Origin: Variovorax boronicumulans
Lineage (GTDB): Bacteria; Pseudomonadota; Gammaproteobacteria; Burkholderiales; Burkholderiaceae_C
Reading direction: 5' to 3'
Assembly (NCBI RefSeq): GCF_007677875.1
Contig: NZ_VEDO01000010.1
Location: 170,131 to 234,130 of the forward strand
DNA: 64,000 nucleotides
Numbering within the stretch: position 1 is the stretch's first letter; every line of letters starts with the position of its first letter. Positions 26,307 through 34,331 of the stretch are shown in pieces. A model generated the notes under the pieces. It made no database searches, was not told where the DNA came from, and saw nothing but the letters and a program-made list of their open reading frames with translations. The position numbers and the translations under genes were made by a program.

Positions 26307-27809
26307 TCAGATGGCCTTGCGCCGCCCCATCCACTGCACCAGGCGCGGCAGCACCAGCACGGCCAGCACCACGACCAGCAGCGCGAGCGACATGGGCCGT
26401 TGCAGGAACACCATGGCGCTGCCTTCGCCGATCGAGACCGCATTGCGCAGCTGTGCTTCGGCCAGCGGGCCGAGGATCATGCCGACGACCACGGGCGCGG
26501 TCGGGAAGGCGTAGCGCCGCATCAGCACGCCCAGCAGGCCGATGCCGAACAGCAGGAACAGGTCGAACGCGCTCTGGCGCATGCCATAGGCGCCCACGGT
26601 CGAGAAGATCAGGATGCCCGCGTACAGCTGCGGCTTGGGGATCTTGAGCAGCTTGACCCACAGGCCGACCATCGGCAGGTTCAGCACCAGCAGCATGACG
26701 TTGCCGATGTACAGCGAGGCGATCAGCGCCCAGACCAGCGCAGCCGAGGTCGTGAACAGCTGCGGACCGGGCTGGATGCCGTAGTTCTGGAACGCGCCGA
26801 GCAGGATGGCCGTGGTGTTGCTGGTCGGGATGCCCAGCGTGAGCAGCGGAATCAGCGCGGCCGTGACGGTGGCGTTGTTCGCGGCCTCGGGGCCGGCCAC
26901 GCCTTCGATGGCGCCCTTGGTGCCGAACTCGGCCTGGGCTGCGGGATCCTTGGCCAGCTTCTTCTCGGTGGCGTACGACAGGAAGGTCGGGATCTCGGTG
27001 CCACCGGCCGGGATGCAGCCGAAGGGCGTGCCGATCACCGTGCCGCGCAGCCAGGCCGGTACCGAGCGCTTCCAGTCCCGGGCGGTCATGTGCACGCGGC
27101 TGAGCTTGTTCTGCGACTCGACCATGCGGCCCTCGTACAGCACGGCGTACAGCACCTCGGCCACAGCGAACAGGCCCACGGCCACGAGCACGATCTCGAT
27201 GCCGTCCAGCAGTTCGGGGATGTTGCCCACGTAGCGGCCCTGGCCCGAGATCTGGTCCAGGCCCACGCAACCGATGGCCAGGCCGATGAACAGCGCCGTC
27301 ATGCCGCGCAGCGTGCTCTGGCCCAGCACCGCGCTGACGGTGGTGAACGCCAGCAGCATGAGCATGAAGTACTCGGGCGGGCCGAGCTTGACGGCGAACT
27401 CGGCCACGCTGGGCGCGAACAGCGTCACGACCACGGTGGCGATGGTGCCGGCCACGAAGGAGCCGATCGCCGCCGTGGCCAGCGCCGCGCCGGCGCGCCC
27501 GCTCTTGGCCATCTTGTTGCCTTCCATGGCCGTGACCATGGAGGCCGTCTCGCCCGGCGTGTTGAGCAGGATGGAGGTGGTGGAGCCGCCGTACATCGCC
27601 CCGTAGTAGATGCCGGCGAAGAAGATCATCGAGGCCGTGACCTCGACCTTGCCCGTGATGGGCAGCAGCATGGCCACGGCGACGGCCGGGCCGATGCCGG
27701 GCAGCACGCCGACGGCCGTGCCGAGCGCGCAGCCGACCAGGCACCACAGCAGGTTGCTGAGGGTGATGGCCTGGCTGAAGCCTTGCAGGAGTGCGTTGAA
27801 GATGTCCAT
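26307..27809 (-). CDS. tctA: Tripartite tricarboxylate transporter large membrane subunit TctA
   Basis: 500 residues, about 11-12 membrane helices. Landmarks: [20 protein letters not shown] near the N-terminus, [20 protein letters not shown], and [20 protein letters not shown] in the second half (the paired LG.P substrate loops). Secondary, ion-coupled uptake of tri- or dicarboxylates with TctB and a TctC receptor. ATG lies 1 bp after the tctB stop, indicating coupled translation. It is the last gene of tctCBA. Confidence 0.95.
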   Translation of the reverse strand: MDIFNALLQGFSQAITLSNLLWCLVGCALGTAVGVLPGIGPAVAVAMLLPITGKVEVTASMIFFAGIYYGAMYGGSTTSILLNTPGETASMVTAMEGNKMAKSGRAGAALATAAIGSFVAGTIATVVVTLFAPSVAEFAVKLGPPEYFMLMLLAFTTVSAVLGQSTLRGMTALFIGLAIGCVGLDQISGQGRYVGNIPELLDGIEIVLVAVGLFAVAEVLYAVLYEGRMVESQNKLSRVHMTARDWKRSVPAWLRGTVIGTPFGCIPAGGTEIPTFLSYATEKKLAKDPAAQAEFGTKGAIEGVAGPEAANNATVTAALIPLLTLGIPTSNTTAILLGAFQNYGIQPGPQLFTTSAALVWALIASLYIGNVMLLVLNLPMVGLWVKLLKIPKPQLYAGILIFSTVGAYGMRQSAFDLFLLFGIGLLGVLMRRYAFPTAPVVVGMILGPLAEAQLRNAVSIGEGSAMVFLQRPMSLALLVVVLAVLVLPRLVQWMGRRKAI

Positions 27810-27810
27810 G

Positions 27811-28326
27811 TCAGATCCAGCCGGTGTCGGTGAGGCCCGGCAGATTGATCGCCAGGAACTTGGTGAACATCCAGTACACGGGGGCGGAAATCAGCAGCCC
27901 GGTGACGAAGTCTGTCGCCCAGGTGCGCGCGCTGCCGGCGACCGCCTGGCCGGCGGCACGGCGCAGTCCCTGTACGGCCAGCAGGTAGCACAGCGTGCAG
28001 CCCAGGATGAAGCCCAGGTGTTCGATCAGCGCGGCGTTGAGCAGCAGGCCGGCCGAAACCCAGACCAGGCCGCTCCAGTTGGCCGGCGGCAGGTCGGCCT
28101 CGTCGCCGCTGTCGCGGAAGCCGCCGCTGCGCGCTTCCCAGAGCAGGAAGGCGCCGCACAGCGTCAGCGCGCCGGCGCACAGCATGGGCAGGAAGTTGGG
28201 CCCCACGCCCCCGTAGCCGGCGTCCGACGAGATGCCCAGCGCGCCCCAGCCCATGGCCAGGCCGGTCAGCAGTACACCCAGGGCGACCAGCGTCTGCGGG
28301 CCCTTGTTCGAAGAAGAATCTGTCAT
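27811..28326 (-). CDS. tctB: Tripartite tricarboxylate transporter small membrane subunit TctB
   Basis: 171 residues with four predicted membrane helices. The first helix region LVALGVLLTGLAMGWGALGI and the later ALIEHLGFILGCTLCYLLAV fit the short TctB family. The ATG at 28326 has GGAG upstream (CTGGAGTTACCGG); an open extension to 28443 crosses hairpin DNA and is rejected. Between tctC and tctB lie 151 bp of inverted repeats. Confidence 0.9.
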   Translation of the reverse strand: MTDSSSNKGPQTLVALGVLLTGLAMGWGALGISSDAGYGGVGPNFLPMLCAGALTLCGAFLLWEARSGGFRDSGDEADLPPANWSGLVWVSAGLLLNAALIEHLGFILGCTLCYLLAVQGLRRAAGQAVAGSARTWATDFVTGLLISAPVYWMFTKFLAINLPGLTDTGWI

Positions 28327-28340
28327 CCGGTAACTCCAGA

Positions 28341-28440
28341 GGCATGGCGCCATGTGCCTGGCGCGTCCGTGGCCAGGGCACCCGCGGAACGGGCTCGGGC
28401 CCGGCCGCTCGGTGCGCCCCATCGAGGGGGTTAGGCCGGC
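28341..28440. repeat. Cluster of inverted repeats inside the tctC-tctB spacer
   Basis: CATGGCGCCATG (28343-28354) is a perfect palindrome. GTGCCTGGC (28354-28362) pairs with GCCAGGGCAC (28372-28381) with one bulge. A further GC-rich set up to CGCCCCATCGAGGGGG follows. Hairpins after a binding-protein gene commonly protect its mRNA and lower expression of the membrane genes; that role here is inferred. Confidence 0.5.
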
Positions 28441-28477
28441 CACACCCAGTGCAGCCGGCCAGACGGGCGTGGGCTGG

Positions 28478-29437
28478 TTACACCATCCCGGACTTGGCCA
28501 TGATGGCGCGCAGCGTGGCGAACTCGTCGTCGACGAACTTGTCGAACTCGGGGCCGGTCAGCACGGCCGGCGTCCAGTCGTTCTTCTTGACAGACTCCTG
28601 CCACGACGGGCTCTTGACCGCAGTCAGCACCATGTCGGTCAGCGCCTTGCGCTGCGGCGCCGTGAGTCCAGGCGCGCCGTAGACGCCGCGCCAATTGCCG
28701 ATCACCACGTCGATGCCCTGTTCCTTGAGCGTGGGCACGTTGACGCCGGGCAGGCGCTGCTCGGAGGTGACGCCGATCGCGCGCATCTTGCCGTCGGCGA
28801 TGTAGGGCGCGAACTCGCTCATGCCGCTGCCGCCGATGCTCACGTTGCCGCCCAGGATGGCGGCCGTGGCCTCGCCGCCGCCACGGAAGGCCACGTAGTT
28901 GATCTTGGCCGGGTCGACGCCGACTGCACGCGCGATCATGGCGGCGGCGATGTGCTCCGTGGCGCCGCGCGAGCCGCCGCCCCACTTGACGCTGCCAGGG
29001 TCCTTCTTGAGCTGTGCGATCACGTCGGCCATGGTCTTGAACGGCGAGTTGGCCGGCAGCACGAACACGTTGTATTCGCTGATGAGGCGCGCGATCGGCG
29101 TGGCCTGCGACAGGTTCACGGGCGGCTTGCCCGTGATGATGCCGCCCAGCATCACGGCGCCCATCACCATCAGCGCGTTCGGGTCGTTCTTGGCGCCGTT
29201 GACGAACTGGGCCAGGCCCAGCGCGCCGGCCGCGCCGCCCTTGTTGTCGAAGCTCACGGTGTCGGCGGCCTTGGAGTCCATCAGCGCCTTGCCCAGCGCA
29301 CGGCCGGTGATGTCCCAGCCGCCGCCCGGGTTCGCCGGGATCAGCATCTTGACGTTGGGCGCGGCCAGCGCGTGCAGGGGCAGGGCGCCTGTGGCGGCCA
29401 AAGCGGCCAGGGACTTGAGGAAGTGGTCGCGGCGCAT
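28478..29437 (-). CDS. tctC: Tricarboxylate-binding periplasmic receptor TctC (Bug family)
   Basis: 319 residues. Signal peptide MRRDHFLKSLAALAATGALP, cleavage after LALA near residue 26. Family landmarks: MLIPANPGGGWDITGRALGK, NKGGAAGALGLAQFV, KWGGGSRGATEHIAAAMIAR, and NYVAFRGGGEATAAILGG. First gene of tctCBA; periplasmic receptor delivering a carboxylate to TctAB. Divergent from tctDE. Upstream GGAGACGC is the ribosome site. Confidence 0.95.
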   Translation of the reverse strand: MRRDHFLKSLAALAATGALPLHALAAPNVKMLIPANPGGGWDITGRALGKALMDSKAADTVSFDNKGGAAGALGLAQFVNGAKNDPNALMVMGAVMLGGIITGKPPVNLSQATPIARLISEYNVFVLPANSPFKTMADVIAQLKKDPGSVKWGGGSRGATEHIAAAMIARAVGVDPAKINYVAFRGGGEATAAILGGNVSIGGSGMSEFAPYIADGKMRAIGVTSEQRLPGVNVPTLKEQGIDVVIGNWRGVYGAPGLTAPQRKALTDMVLTAVKSPSWQESVKKNDWTPAVLTGPEFDKFVDDEFATLRAIMAKSGMV

Positions 29438-29483
29438 GCTTGCGTCTCCTTGGTGTGCATGAAAGAAGCGGCCCCGCCATGGG

Positions 29484-29513
29484 CTGACGGGAGCCTGACG
29501 GCGTGGCTATGAT
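29484..29513 (+). promoter_or_regulatory. tctD promoter with 11-bp-phased direct repeat CTGACGG
   Basis: CTGACGG-GAGC-CTGACGG (29484-29501) is a head-to-tail repeat with an 11-bp period, the arrangement bound by OmpR/PhoB-type regulators. TATGAT at 29508-29513 makes a good -10, with CTGACG (29484-29489) as a -35 at 18 bp. TctD is the obvious candidate binder, which would give autoregulation. Binding is inferred. Confidence 0.5.
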
Positions 29514-29524
29514 GCGCCGCCCCG

Positions 29525-29542
29525 CTGTCAGTTGGCTGTCCA
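29525..29542. promoter_or_regulatory. Second 11-bp-phased repeat, CTGTC...CTGTC
   Basis: CTGTCAG-TTGG-CTGTCCA has the same 11-bp period as the site at 29484 and resembles a Pho box (CTGTCAT-N4-CTGTCAC). It sits between the tctD -10 and its start codon, so binding there would be repressive for tctD. It may be a second TctD site or a PhoB site. Confidence 0.4.
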
Positions 29543-29568
29543 GCGACCTGGGGTAAACACTGAGAACC

Positions 29569-30234
29569 ATGAAGCTGCTGCTCGTCGAAGACGACCCCGC
29601 GATGCAGGCCACGCTGCAGCGTGCGCTGGCCCGCAGGCAGATCGACGTGCGCGTGTGCGGCGACGGGGCCGCGGCGCTCGCGTTGTGGCAGGCACTGGAG
29701 CCCGACGTGGTGGCGCTGGACCTGAGCCTGCCCGGCCGCGACGGCCTGCAGGTGCTGGCCGATGCGCGCACCGCCGGCCTGCGCACGCCCGTGCTGCTGC
29801 TGACCGCGCGCGGCACCGTGGGCGACCGCGTGCTGGGCCTGAATGCCGGCGCCGACGACTACTTGCCCAAGCCGTTTGATTTGGACGAGCTCGAGGCGCG
29901 GCTGCGCGCGCTGCGCCGCCGCCTGGGCGGCGTGGACGAGCCCGCGCCCGAAGTCGGCGCGTTGCGGCTGGACCCGGCCAGCGGTGCCGTGTACCTGCGC
30001 GGCGAGGTGCTCGAACTCACGCCGCGCGAGGCCGCGCTGCTGCGCGCGCTGATGGCCAAGCCCGGCCACGCCGTGGCCAAGGAGCGGCTGTTCGCGCTGG
30101 TGTTTCCGGGCGAGGCCGAAGTGCAGACCGAGGCGATCGAGGTCGTGGCCTACCGGTTGCGCAAGAAGCTGGCCGGCAGCGGCGCAAGCCTGGTCACGCT
30201 GCGCGGACTGGGCTATTTGCTCAAACCCGATTGA
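29569..30234 (+). CDS. tctD: OmpR-family response regulator TctD
   Basis: 221 residues. Receiver MKLLLVEDDPAMQATLQRAL with phospho-acceptor D51 in VVALDLSLPGRDG and lysine in DDYLPKPFDLDEL. Winged-helix DNA-binding domain with LTPREAALLRALMAKPGHAV and EAIEVVAYRLRKKL. Named from its position: divergent from tctCBA and followed by a matching kinase. It should activate tctCBA when carboxylate is present. Confidence 0.92.
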   Translation: MKLLLVEDDPAMQATLQRALARRQIDVRVCGDGAAALALWQALEPDVVALDLSLPGRDGLQVLADARTAGLRTPVLLLTARGTVGDRVLGLNAGADDYLPKPFDLDELEARLRALRRRLGGVDEPAPEVGALRLDPASGAVYLRGEVLELTPREAALLRALMAKPGHAVAKERLFALVFPGEAEVQTEAIEVVAYRLRKKLAGSGASLVTLRGLGYLLKPD

Positions 30235-31640
30235 TGTCCGCGCGGACCTCGTTGCGCTTTCGGCTGCTGCTGGGCCTGTTGCTGCCGCTCACGCTGTTCA
30301 TCGTGCTCAACAGCATCAGTGTGTACCGCCAGGCGCTGGCGGCCGCAACCACGGCTTACGACCGCACGCTGCTGGCCTCGGCCAAGACCATCGGCGAACA
30401 GCTCGATGTGCAGGGCGAGGGCGAACTGGCCGCACTGCGTGCCACGGTGCCGTTCTCGGCGCTGGAGGCCTTCGAGGCCGACAACCAGAGCCGCATGTAC
30501 TACCGTGTCTCGCGCCGCGACGGCGAGATGGTCTCGGGTTTCGCCGAACTGCCGTTCTGGCGCGGCACCCTGCCGGCCCGGCCGCCGTATGCGGCGCTGG
30601 TCGATTTCTACGACGACCGCTTCCGCGACCTGCCCGTGCGTGTGGCCGTGCTGCTGCAGCCCGTGGCCAGCGAGCGCGGCCGCGGCATGGCCGTGGTGCA
30701 GGTGGCCGAGACGCTGGAGCTGCGCGAGGCACTGGCGCGCCGGCTGCTGCTGGACATGCTGTGGCGCCAGCTGCTGCTGCTGGCCGTGGTGGCGGCAGCC
30801 ACCGTGCTCGTGGTGCAGCGCGCCACGCGGCCCGTGCGCTCGCTGGGCCAGGCCATCCAGGCGCGTGCGGCCGACGACCTGTCGCCCATCCAGGCGCCCG
30901 ATGCACCGCGCGAACTCGCCCCGCTCATCGACGCGATGACGGCCGTGATGGCCCGCCTGCAGCGTCTGCTGGACCACCAGAAGCGCTTCGTGCGCGATGC
31001 CGCCCACCAGCTGCGCACGCCGCTGGCCGTGCTCAAGACCCAGGTGCAGTCGGCGCGGCGTGGCGACGCGCCACCAGAGCAGGCCCTGGCCGAGATCGGC
31101 GTGACCGTGGAGCGCGCCACCGTGCTGGCCAACCAGATGCTGTCGCTGGCCAAGGTGGAGCAACTGCGCCAGCGACCAGAGTTCGAGCGCATCGATCTGG
31201 CCGAGGCGGTGCGCGACGTGGCGCTGGACGTCTCGCCGCTGCTGGCCGACAAAGGCCTGGACTTCGCACTGGAGGTGCAGCCCACGCCGGTGCGCGCGCA
31301 CCGCTGGATGCTGCAGGAACTCACGCGCAATCTGCTGCACAACGCCATCCGCCTGAGCCCGCAGGGCGCCGCGCTGCTGGTGCAGGTGCGGCCGCAGGCC
31401 GGCGCCGCGGTGCTGCGCGTGGCCGATGGCGGTCCGGGCATCTCGGCCGAGTTGCGCCAGCGCCTGTTCACGCCGTTCGCCGCCGGCGATGTGGCGCGCG
31501 GTTCGGGGCTCGGGCTGGCGATCTGTCGTGAGATCGTGCAGGCGCTGGACGGCGAGATCGCGCTGGACAACCGTCTCGCCGCGGACGGACAGGTTGTGGG
31601 GCTGGACGCCGTGGTGCGTCTGCCGCAAGCCTCGACTTAA
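30234..31640 (+). CDS. tctE: Sensor histidine kinase TctE
   Basis: 468 residues. Membrane helix about 9-31, periplasmic sensor about 35-170, second helix about 178-195 and HAMP. H box FVRDAAHQLRTPLAVL with H258, N box LTRNLLHNAIRLSPQ, G1 DGGPGI, G2 GSGLGLAIC. The ATG overlaps the tctD stop by one base (TGATG), a classic coupling; a TTG at 30234-3 is possible. The sensor segment is of the 2CSK_N type found in TctE proteins that detect tricarboxylates. Confidence 0.92.
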   Translation: MSARTSLRFRLLLGLLLPLTLFIVLNSISVYRQALAAATTAYDRTLLASAKTIGEQLDVQGEGELAALRATVPFSALEAFEADNQSRMYYRVSRRDGEMVSGFAELPFWRGTLPARPPYAALVDFYDDRFRDLPVRVAVLLQPVASERGRGMAVVQVAETLELREALARRLLLDMLWRQLLLLAVVAAATVLVVQRATRPVRSLGQAIQARAADDLSPIQAPDAPRELAPLIDAMTAVMARLQRLLDHQKRFVRDAAHQLRTPLAVLKTQVQSARRGDAPPEQALAEIGVTVERATVLANQMLSLAKVEQLRQRPEFERIDLAEAVRDVALDVSPLLADKGLDFALEVQPTPVRAHRWMLQELTRNLLHNAIRLSPQGAALLVQVRPQAGAAVLRVADGGPGISAELRQRLFTPFAAGDVARGSGLGLAICREIVQALDGEIALDNRLAADGQVVGLDAVVRLPQAST

Positions 31641-31652
31641 AGGTCGGTGAGA

Positions 31653-32024
31653 TCAGGCGCGGGCCGTGGCGATGGCGCGCAGCCGGTCGCGGCCCGCGGC
31701 GTCCTGCGGCAGGAAGGCCATGCCGATGCGGAAGTCGCCCGGCGCCGTATAAGACGAGTACACGGCCTTGACCTCCAGCTTGAGCCATTCCTCGTCGGGC
31801 GTGGGGCGCAGCAGCAGCGTGCAGCGCGAGCCCGGCGCGATCGGTCGGTCGGTGGACAGCGAGAGGCCTTCGGCGCTGAGGTCCACCGTCATGCCGCTGC
31901 GTTCGTTGCCGCCGGAGATCAGGATGGTGACCGGCCAGCGCAGCGCGTTGCGGGGCTGCAGCCGGCGGCTGGGCTGGCCTGCGAAGGGGCCGGACAGGAT
32001 GGACGGAGGGCGGTGTTCTTGCAT
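31653..32024 (-). CDS. PilZ-domain protein
   Basis: 123 residues. A short arm [20 protein letters not shown] supplies the basic RxxxR-like element, and [14 protein letters not shown] matches the (D/N)xSxxG loop (here DLSAEGLSL) of cyclic-di-GMP-binding PilZ domains. The domain continues through FRIGMAFL. It probably binds c-di-GMP, though the RxxxR part is only moderately conserved. Convergent with tctE. Confidence 0.75.
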   Translation of the reverse strand: MQEHRPPSILSGPFAGQPSRRLQPRNALRWPVTILISGGNERSGMTVDLSAEGLSLSTDRPIAPGSRCTLLLRPTPDEEWLKLEVKAVYSSYTAPGDFRIGMAFLPQDAAGRDRLRAIATARA

Positions 32025-32176
32025 TGCGGCGGTTGGGCGGGCCCGTGGCGCCGCCAGGGTTGGCCGTGCGGGCGGTCCGTCCTGGGGCGCCATTATGCGG
32101 CGCAGCGCTGCCGCTGTTAAGCCGCAGGCCGGCCGGTGGTACAAGACGCGCGCAACGATTTCATTGGAGACGCCCT

Positions 32177-32965
32177 ATGCCCCGTTTCGCCGCCAACCTC
32201 AGCATGATGTACCAAGAGCACGACTTCCTGGACCGCTTCGCGGCGGCGGCGCGGGACGGCTTTCGCGGGGTCGAGTTCCTGTTTCCCTATGCATTTGCGG
32301 CTGACGAGATCGCCGCGCGGCTGCGGGAAGCCGGCCTGTCGCAGGTGCTGTTCAACGCGCCGCCGGGCGACTTCGAAGCGGGTGAACGCGGCATCGCCGC
32401 ATTGCCGGGCCGCGAGGAAGAATTCCGCAGCGGCTTCGCGCGTGCGCTGGCCTACGCGCAGGCGCTGCAATGCCCGCGCCTGCACGTGATGGCGGGCCTG
32501 GTGGCCCCGGATGCCGACCGCGCGCGCATGCACGATTGCTACTGTGCCAACCTGTCGTGGGCCGCAGCCCAGGCCCACGCGGCTGGCCGCACGGTGCTGA
32601 TCGAACCCATCAACGGCCGCGACATGCCTGGCTACTTCCTGCAGCGCCAGGACCAGGCGCATGCCATCGTCGAAGCCGTGAGCAGCCCGGGCTTGGCGGT
32701 GCAGATGGACCTGTACCACTGCCAGATCGTCGAGGGCGACCTGGAAACCAAGCTTCGCCGCTATTTGCCGACCGGACGCGTCGGTCACATCCAGATCGCT
32801 GGCGTGCCGGCGCGCCACGAGCCCGACATGGGCGAACTGAACTACCCGCACCTGTTCGGCGTGCTGGACGCCCTGGACTACGCAGGTTGGGTCGGCTGCG
32901 AGTACCGCCCCGCTGCGGGGACCAGCGAGGGACTGGGCTGGTTGCGCGCAGCCCAGGGGCGGTAG
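32177..32965 (+). CDS. hyi: Hydroxypyruvate isomerase family protein (Hyi/OtnI)
   Basis: 262 residues, a xylose-isomerase-like TIM barrel. Landmarks: [32 protein letters not shown], the catalytic E143 in [31 protein letters not shown], and E242 in VGCEYRP. The two glutamates and this wording fit hydroxypyruvate isomerase (hydroxypyruvate to tartronate semialdehyde) or 2-oxo-tetronate isomerase. Partners such as gcl or glxR are not adjacent, so the pathway is unsettled. GGAGA precedes the ATG. Confidence 0.88.
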   Translation: MPRFAANLSMMYQEHDFLDRFAAAARDGFRGVEFLFPYAFAADEIAARLREAGLSQVLFNAPPGDFEAGERGIAALPGREEEFRSGFARALAYAQALQCPRLHVMAGLVAPDADRARMHDCYCANLSWAAAQAHAAGRTVLIEPINGRDMPGYFLQRQDQAHAIVEAVSSPGLAVQMDLYHCQIVEGDLETKLRRYLPTGRVGHIQIAGVPARHEPDMGELNYPHLFGVLDALDYAGWVGCEYRPAAGTSEGLGWLRAAQGR

Positions 32966-33002
32966 CACTTCACACAAGGCCTCCTCGAACAGTGCGCACG
33001 GC

Positions 33003-33031
33003 TTGTGCGCCCTTCACCTAGTGCATACATT
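33003..33031 (+). promoter_or_regulatory. Candidate sigma-70 promoter of the glycosyltransferase gene
   Basis: TTGTGC (33003-33008) and TACATT (33026-33031) are separated by 17 bp in an AT-richer stretch ending 37 bp before the start codon. Match to consensus is moderate (3/6 and 4/6). Confidence 0.4.
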
Positions 33032-33068
33032 CCTTAAGATGTAACAACATGAAACAGGAGTGCATGCG

Positions 33069-34331
33069 ATGGCCTTGGAAACAACTGAAAAACTGGCAGA
33101 CATCAGCTGCCACCCCCCTGCCTGGGTGACCGAGCGCCGCCGCCCGCGCGTTCTGCTTGCCTGGGAACATGGCCGCAACTTCGGGCGGCTGTCGCGGCTG
33201 CTCGCGATTGCGCGCATGGTGGAGCAACAGGGGGGCGAGCCGGTGTGGGTGGTTCCGCGCAGCCAGCGCGACGCGCCGGCACTGGCCGCGCTGTCGCAGC
33301 GCCGTGAAGAGGCGCCCGTGCTGGAACAACAAACCTTCGGTCCGGCCTTTCGCGCCGACTCCTTCGCCGATGTGCTGCTGGCCAGCGGCTTCGACGATGC
33401 AGGCCGGCTGCTCTCGGCCGTCGAGGGCTGGACCCGTCTCATCGATGTCCTGGCACCCGAATGCGTGGTGCTGGACTATGCGCCGGCCGCGCAGCTGACC
33501 AGCCAGTTGCTCGGGCTGCCCGCCTTCCAGATCACCAATGGTTTCGACGCGCCCCCGCCCGATTGCCCGCCCTACGCGGGCGTGCGCCCCACATCGCCGT
33601 TGGGCCAGCGCACGGCCGAGCGGGTGGCGCGCTTGTCGGACACGATCGCGCAGGTCGGGCAGCGCTTCGGTGGTCCCCACGCGAGTTCGCTGCCCCTGAT
33701 CCTGCAGCACCCGCGCCGCGTGTTCGAGTGCATTCCCGAAACCGACCCCTACGGCCCGCGCCACGAGGGGCTGTGGGTTGGTCCCCTGGCCACCCATGCC
33801 GAGACCGTCGATGTTCCCTGGCCGGAAAGCTGGCAGCGCCGCCGCGTGTTCGCCCACCTGCGCAGCGGCGCTGGTGCCTGCGCCCTGCTGGACGAGCTTC
33901 AGCTTTCGGACGCCGTGACCTTGTGCGTCTGGCGCGATGCGCCGGACGAGGTGCTGGCGCGCTACCGCCACACTTCCGTGCGCGTGCTGCGCCAGCCCTT
34001 GCACCTGGGCCGTGTGCTGGCCGATGCCGACGCCGTCATCAACCAGGGCTCGACCGCGCTGGTCAGCCACTGCCTGTTGGCCGGCAAGCCGCAGCTGATC
34101 CTGCCGGCCGATTTCGAAAAGCTCAAAGTGGCCCAGCGGGTGGCGGCGTGCGGTGCCGCTGCGCTCTGGAACCCGGCCGAGTGCACGGCACGCGAGGCGT
34201 TGCGGCGTTTGCTGCACGCGCCTGCCCTCGGCGAGGCGGCGCGCAGCATCGCGGCGCGCTACACGCCCGAGTGGTTCGCCGCGAACCGCAACCGCTTCGC
34301 GCGCGACCTCATCGGGCGCGTGACGGTCTAG
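33069..34331 (+). CDS. GT-B fold glycosyltransferase, UGT/MurG-like, orphan
   Basis: 420 residues. N-terminal PRVLLAWEHGRNFGRLSRLL is the usual GT-B opening with a G-x-G-x-x-R loop. The C-terminal donor domain has ADAVINQGSTALVSHCLLAG then KPQLILPADFEKLKVAQRVA, corresponding to the HGGxGT...GxPxxxxPxxxDQ region of UGT-like enzymes, with the first His replaced (NQGST). Donor and acceptor are unknown; no glycan cluster surrounds it. ATG at 33069 follows CAGGAG; a GTG at 33060 overlaps that site. It ends overlapping priA by 4 bp. Confidence 0.7.
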   Translation: MALETTEKLADISCHPPAWVTERRRPRVLLAWEHGRNFGRLSRLLAIARMVEQQGGEPVWVVPRSQRDAPALAALSQRREEAPVLEQQTFGPAFRADSFADVLLASGFDDAGRLLSAVEGWTRLIDVLAPECVVLDYAPAAQLTSQLLGLPAFQITNGFDAPPPDCPPYAGVRPTSPLGQRTAERVARLSDTIAQVGQRFGGPHASSLPLILQHPRRVFECIPETDPYGPRHEGLWVGPLATHAETVDVPWPESWQRRRVFAHLRSGAGACALLDELQLSDAVTLCVWRDAPDEVLARYRHTSVRVLRQPLHLGRVLADADAVINQGSTALVSHCLLAGKPQLILPADFEKLKVAQRVAACGAAALWNPAECTAREALRRLLHAPALGEAARSIAARYTPEWFAANRNRFARDLIGRVTV

